Source of the DNA: Physella acuta | Taxonomy: Eukaryota; Mollusca; Gastropoda; Physidae | Reading direction: 5' to 3' | Length of the DNA: 64,000 nt | Assembly (NCBI RefSeq): GCF_028476545.1 | Contig: NW_026732024.1 | Span: forward strand, 244,422-308,421 | Part shown: piece by piece, positions 61,269-64,000 of the stretch | How positions within the stretch are numbered: the stretch's first letter is position 1 | Layout of the letters: each line of letters starts with the position of its first letter | Translations under genes and position numbers: made by a program | The notes under the pieces: model-generated | The model's database searches: none | What the model saw: only the letters and a program-made list of their open reading frames with translations | Told to the model about the DNA's origin: nothing

Positions 61269-64000
61269 TATAATAGATTGACGACAGAAGCCTGTGGTTG
61301 TATATAACACATTTAATGGGTCTACACTACCACAATGGGTTAACACCAGAGAGGACGGAAGGAAGTACACAAGGGGACATCAACTCAAGATAACAATATT
61401 ATAAAATATAACTAATACAGAGAGAGAGTGAGTTCCCTTGACCCTCACAATTATTTTCAATCTATTACATCCCTTTACCCCTTAGAACACAATAACACAT
61501 CTCTCAATAGAACAATTGATAGTCTAATCCTAAAATCACCAATTATATTGTAACATGAACACTATGGTAGATTACATCCTTACAAACAATGCACAATATG
61601 CCACAACATAATCAAGATACAAAACAATAATGTCAAAGTCCTTTTGACCTTTAAAATCATAGGTCTAACCTTATTTGGGACTTTGATTGTCCCTGCTTGA
61701 CCTTCTCAGTGGCTTTTGATTTGGTGACTCAAGATTCTGACCATCTGGATTCTCTATCTCAGGAGGTCTAGGATTTAAATCATTAACTCCAGAATTTACA
61801 TTTTTCTGACTCCAGACAACTTGGTTCACCTCATATCAACAGAACTTGGTTGTTGAACAAACTGAGTTGGTGTGAACTGATCAGACTTGGTGGGATTGAC
61901 AGATTCACACTTTATTATCTGCACAAGTTATTTTTAAACTTGGTCTGCATGTCTACGGACAATAAGTCCATCATTTGTTTTTTTACTTTATAAGACACAG
62001 GTCCTGTACATTGAACAATTTGACCTGGTATCCATTTTTTCCTTTCTCCCATAGTTTCTTAGATACACATTATCATTAACACCAAATTCTCTTTCAATGT
62101 GTGTTCTGTCATGATTTTACTTTTTTTTATTGGCATCTGGAAAGTATTATGCTGTTATTCCAGATCCTTAATTGACATAGATTTCTTTTGACTGATCAAT
62201 TTTCTCAGGTAATCTGATAGTGCTTTCCTGGTAACCAAAAATACTGTTTATGAGTAATATTCTGGACCATATCACTTTGCAACTGTGATCCAGTATTTGA
62301 AGTGGGTGTATTAAATTGCAAAAATCTTTTCTTCTTTTGATGTTACCCTTTTAGTTTCTGTAAGTGCTAATGAATGTTAGCAAAGGTTGTTTGATGATCA
62401 CATTCCTTCTTACTAATGTTATTCTCTTTAAAACATTTGAAATTGCCCATATCACCATAATCATTTATTAAGTTACAAATACTTTGTTTAGGCAATTCTG
62501 ACTGATAATGGACTTGCATCTTCTCCATCTTTTATATTATCTTCACAAAGGGTTTTATTTTCTTATTTTAATATTGGGCCTTAAGAGTCATCATTCACCC
62601 AGACTCTTCAGGCAAACCATTCTTACAGTACTCATATACTTTTATTAAGCACCTCATCTTTTTTGTGTTTCTTCTTCTCTTTAATATCATTCACATTTAA
62701 TATTGGAGTTATCCATGATAGTGAAGAGAACAAATACATCTTCTGGGTACATAGCTCAGGCTTCTTTGGTTCTTTTTTAAAAGGTAATTCTACTAAGACT
62801 ATCTGCACTATTCTCAGATCCAGGGTTTGTTGTATCTCTCAATTCATAATTGTATGCAGTTAGTGTGATAGCCCCATCTTTGAATTCCTTGGTTGAGGCA
62901 TGCTCAGGTAGGGGTTTTGTTTCTTTCCTCCAAATAAACCTAGCAATGGTTTATGATTTGTAAAAGATGGTGAACTTCCTACCAAACAGAAACTTATGAA
63001 ATTTCTTAAACAACACCAAAAAATGATGGCCTAAGCCTTCTTCCCTATCTAACTGAGAATAATTTTTTCTCAGGCCCTGGTTCAAAAAGATCTAATGGCA
63101 AAAGCAATGGGTCTGTCACCCCCTTCTTCATCCATGTGGGACAAGACTGCTCCTACACCATCTGTGAAGCATCACATGTTAATATAAGTCTTCCTTTTCC
63201 CTGGGTCATAGTGAGTTAGTAAGGTGTCAGAAGGACAAAGCCTCTTTCTTGCTGTTAATATAAAAGCAGCTTCTTGTTGTTTACCCCCCAGTGCCAAGTT
63301 GCATTTTTCTGTAGCAGCTTGTACAGTGGTTGATTAGTGTTACCAGACAGATTTCCTATGAACTTGCAATGATTTATATTTTATTAGCCCAAAAAAGCTC
63401 TTAGTTGTTGTTGTTGAGGTGATTTTCAGGTTTGGTTGTGCTTCCTTAATGGCTTTTGTTTTCTCAGGTTGAGGTCTGATACTTGCTTGCTTAATATATA
63501 ACCAAGAAAACTAATTTCTTATCAGCATGAATTGACATTTATCTTTGTTTATCTTTTTAAACCTTTTTCACCAACAATTGTTCCAAGACCTTTAAATCAC
63601 TTTATCAGTGGTTTTAAGATGTTCAGTGTCATTCTTACCAGTTATGTACACATTGTCAAAGTACACACAAAACATTTGGAATGTCCTTAAAAAATACTGT
63701 CCATGACAGCTAGCTTGGAAAATTCCAGGGCTGGATGATATGCCAAAAACATAGTCTTTCATATTGGTAGAGGTCCTTTATGTGTGTTTATTGTCGTATA
63801 GACTTTTGAAATCTGGATGCAGTTCTAGTTGAGTGTAAGCATAGACTCAAAGTCTAATTCAGTGAATTTGTCTCCTCCTGCCAAATTCAAAGAAATTTCC
63901 TCAATGTTAGGTATAGGGTAACCTAATTTAGCTCTATTTGCTTATTCAGTGTAGTTTTATAGTCTCCACAAATTCTTTATAGAACCATCCTTCTTTAACA
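61269..64000 (-). mobile_element. Ty3/gypsy LTR retrotransposon, copy 2 (degraded, runs off the window)
   Basis: Same family and orientation as copy 1. The 3' LTR occupies about 61269-61469 (TATAATAGATTG...CAATCTATTACA), followed by integrase-tail, RNase H and RT regions collinear with 7456-9800. The rest lies beyond the window end. It is broken, with many breaks, and looks older or of poorer sequence quality than copy 1. Confidence 0.9.

Overview
This window reads as AT-rich animal nuclear DNA. Genes are split into many short exons with GT-AG introns, the spacers are long and repeat-laden, and there are tRNA-derived SINEs, LINE tails, MITEs, a Ty3-type LTR element and long (TA)n and poly-G/C tracts. 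The gene content and repeat style suggest a lophotrochozoan, most likely a gastropod mollusc; this is inference, since no diagnostic marker is present.

Three host genes can be read. (1) On the + strand, the 3' part of an unrecognised gene (327..4661) has an array of tiny phase-2 exons, most encoding a VKKE-I-D-x-E/D-S unit, followed by one large coiled-coil-rich terminal exon. It may start left of the window. (2) On the - strand, a complete villin/advillin-type gene (14217..30732 coding) has 25 coding exons that join in frame to 842 residues: six gelsolin repeats plus a C-terminal villin headpiece. (3) On the - strand, a polypeptide N-acetylgalactosaminyltransferase gene (52011..~59645) has 10 recognisable exons covering the catalytic domain and the ricin-B-type lectin domain. 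Several of its exons carry apparent 1-2 base indels, unlike the clean villin gene.

Layout: 1-4.8 kb, tandem-exon gene with a hAT-like MITE and a SINE in its introns; 4.8-7.3 kb, Helitron-like element, SINE fragments and a LINE tail; 7.28-11.60 kb, a young but broken Ty3-type LTR element with a 5-bp target duplication; 11.6-14.2 kb, plain AT-rich spacer; 14.2-30.7 kb, villin, with introns holding a 127-bp minisatellite, SINEs, a Helitron-like element and a 667-bp TIR element; 30.7-52 kb, villin 5' region and long spacer with four G-run MITEs, a higher-order minisatellite, palindromes and a PIF/Harbinger-like MITE; 52-59.6 kb, GALNT with a duplicated exon relic, a 92-bp minisatellite and three more MITEs; 61.27-64 kb, a second, more degraded LTR copy running off the window.

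The genes do not form a pathway: villin is an actin-binding protein, GALNT is a Golgi enzyme, and the first gene is unknown. The most unusual item is the first gene. Every copy of its dominant exon type keeps a psi-K-x-E motif followed by acidic residues, the pattern of a SUMO-acceptor site, each on its own exon that can be skipped without changing frame.
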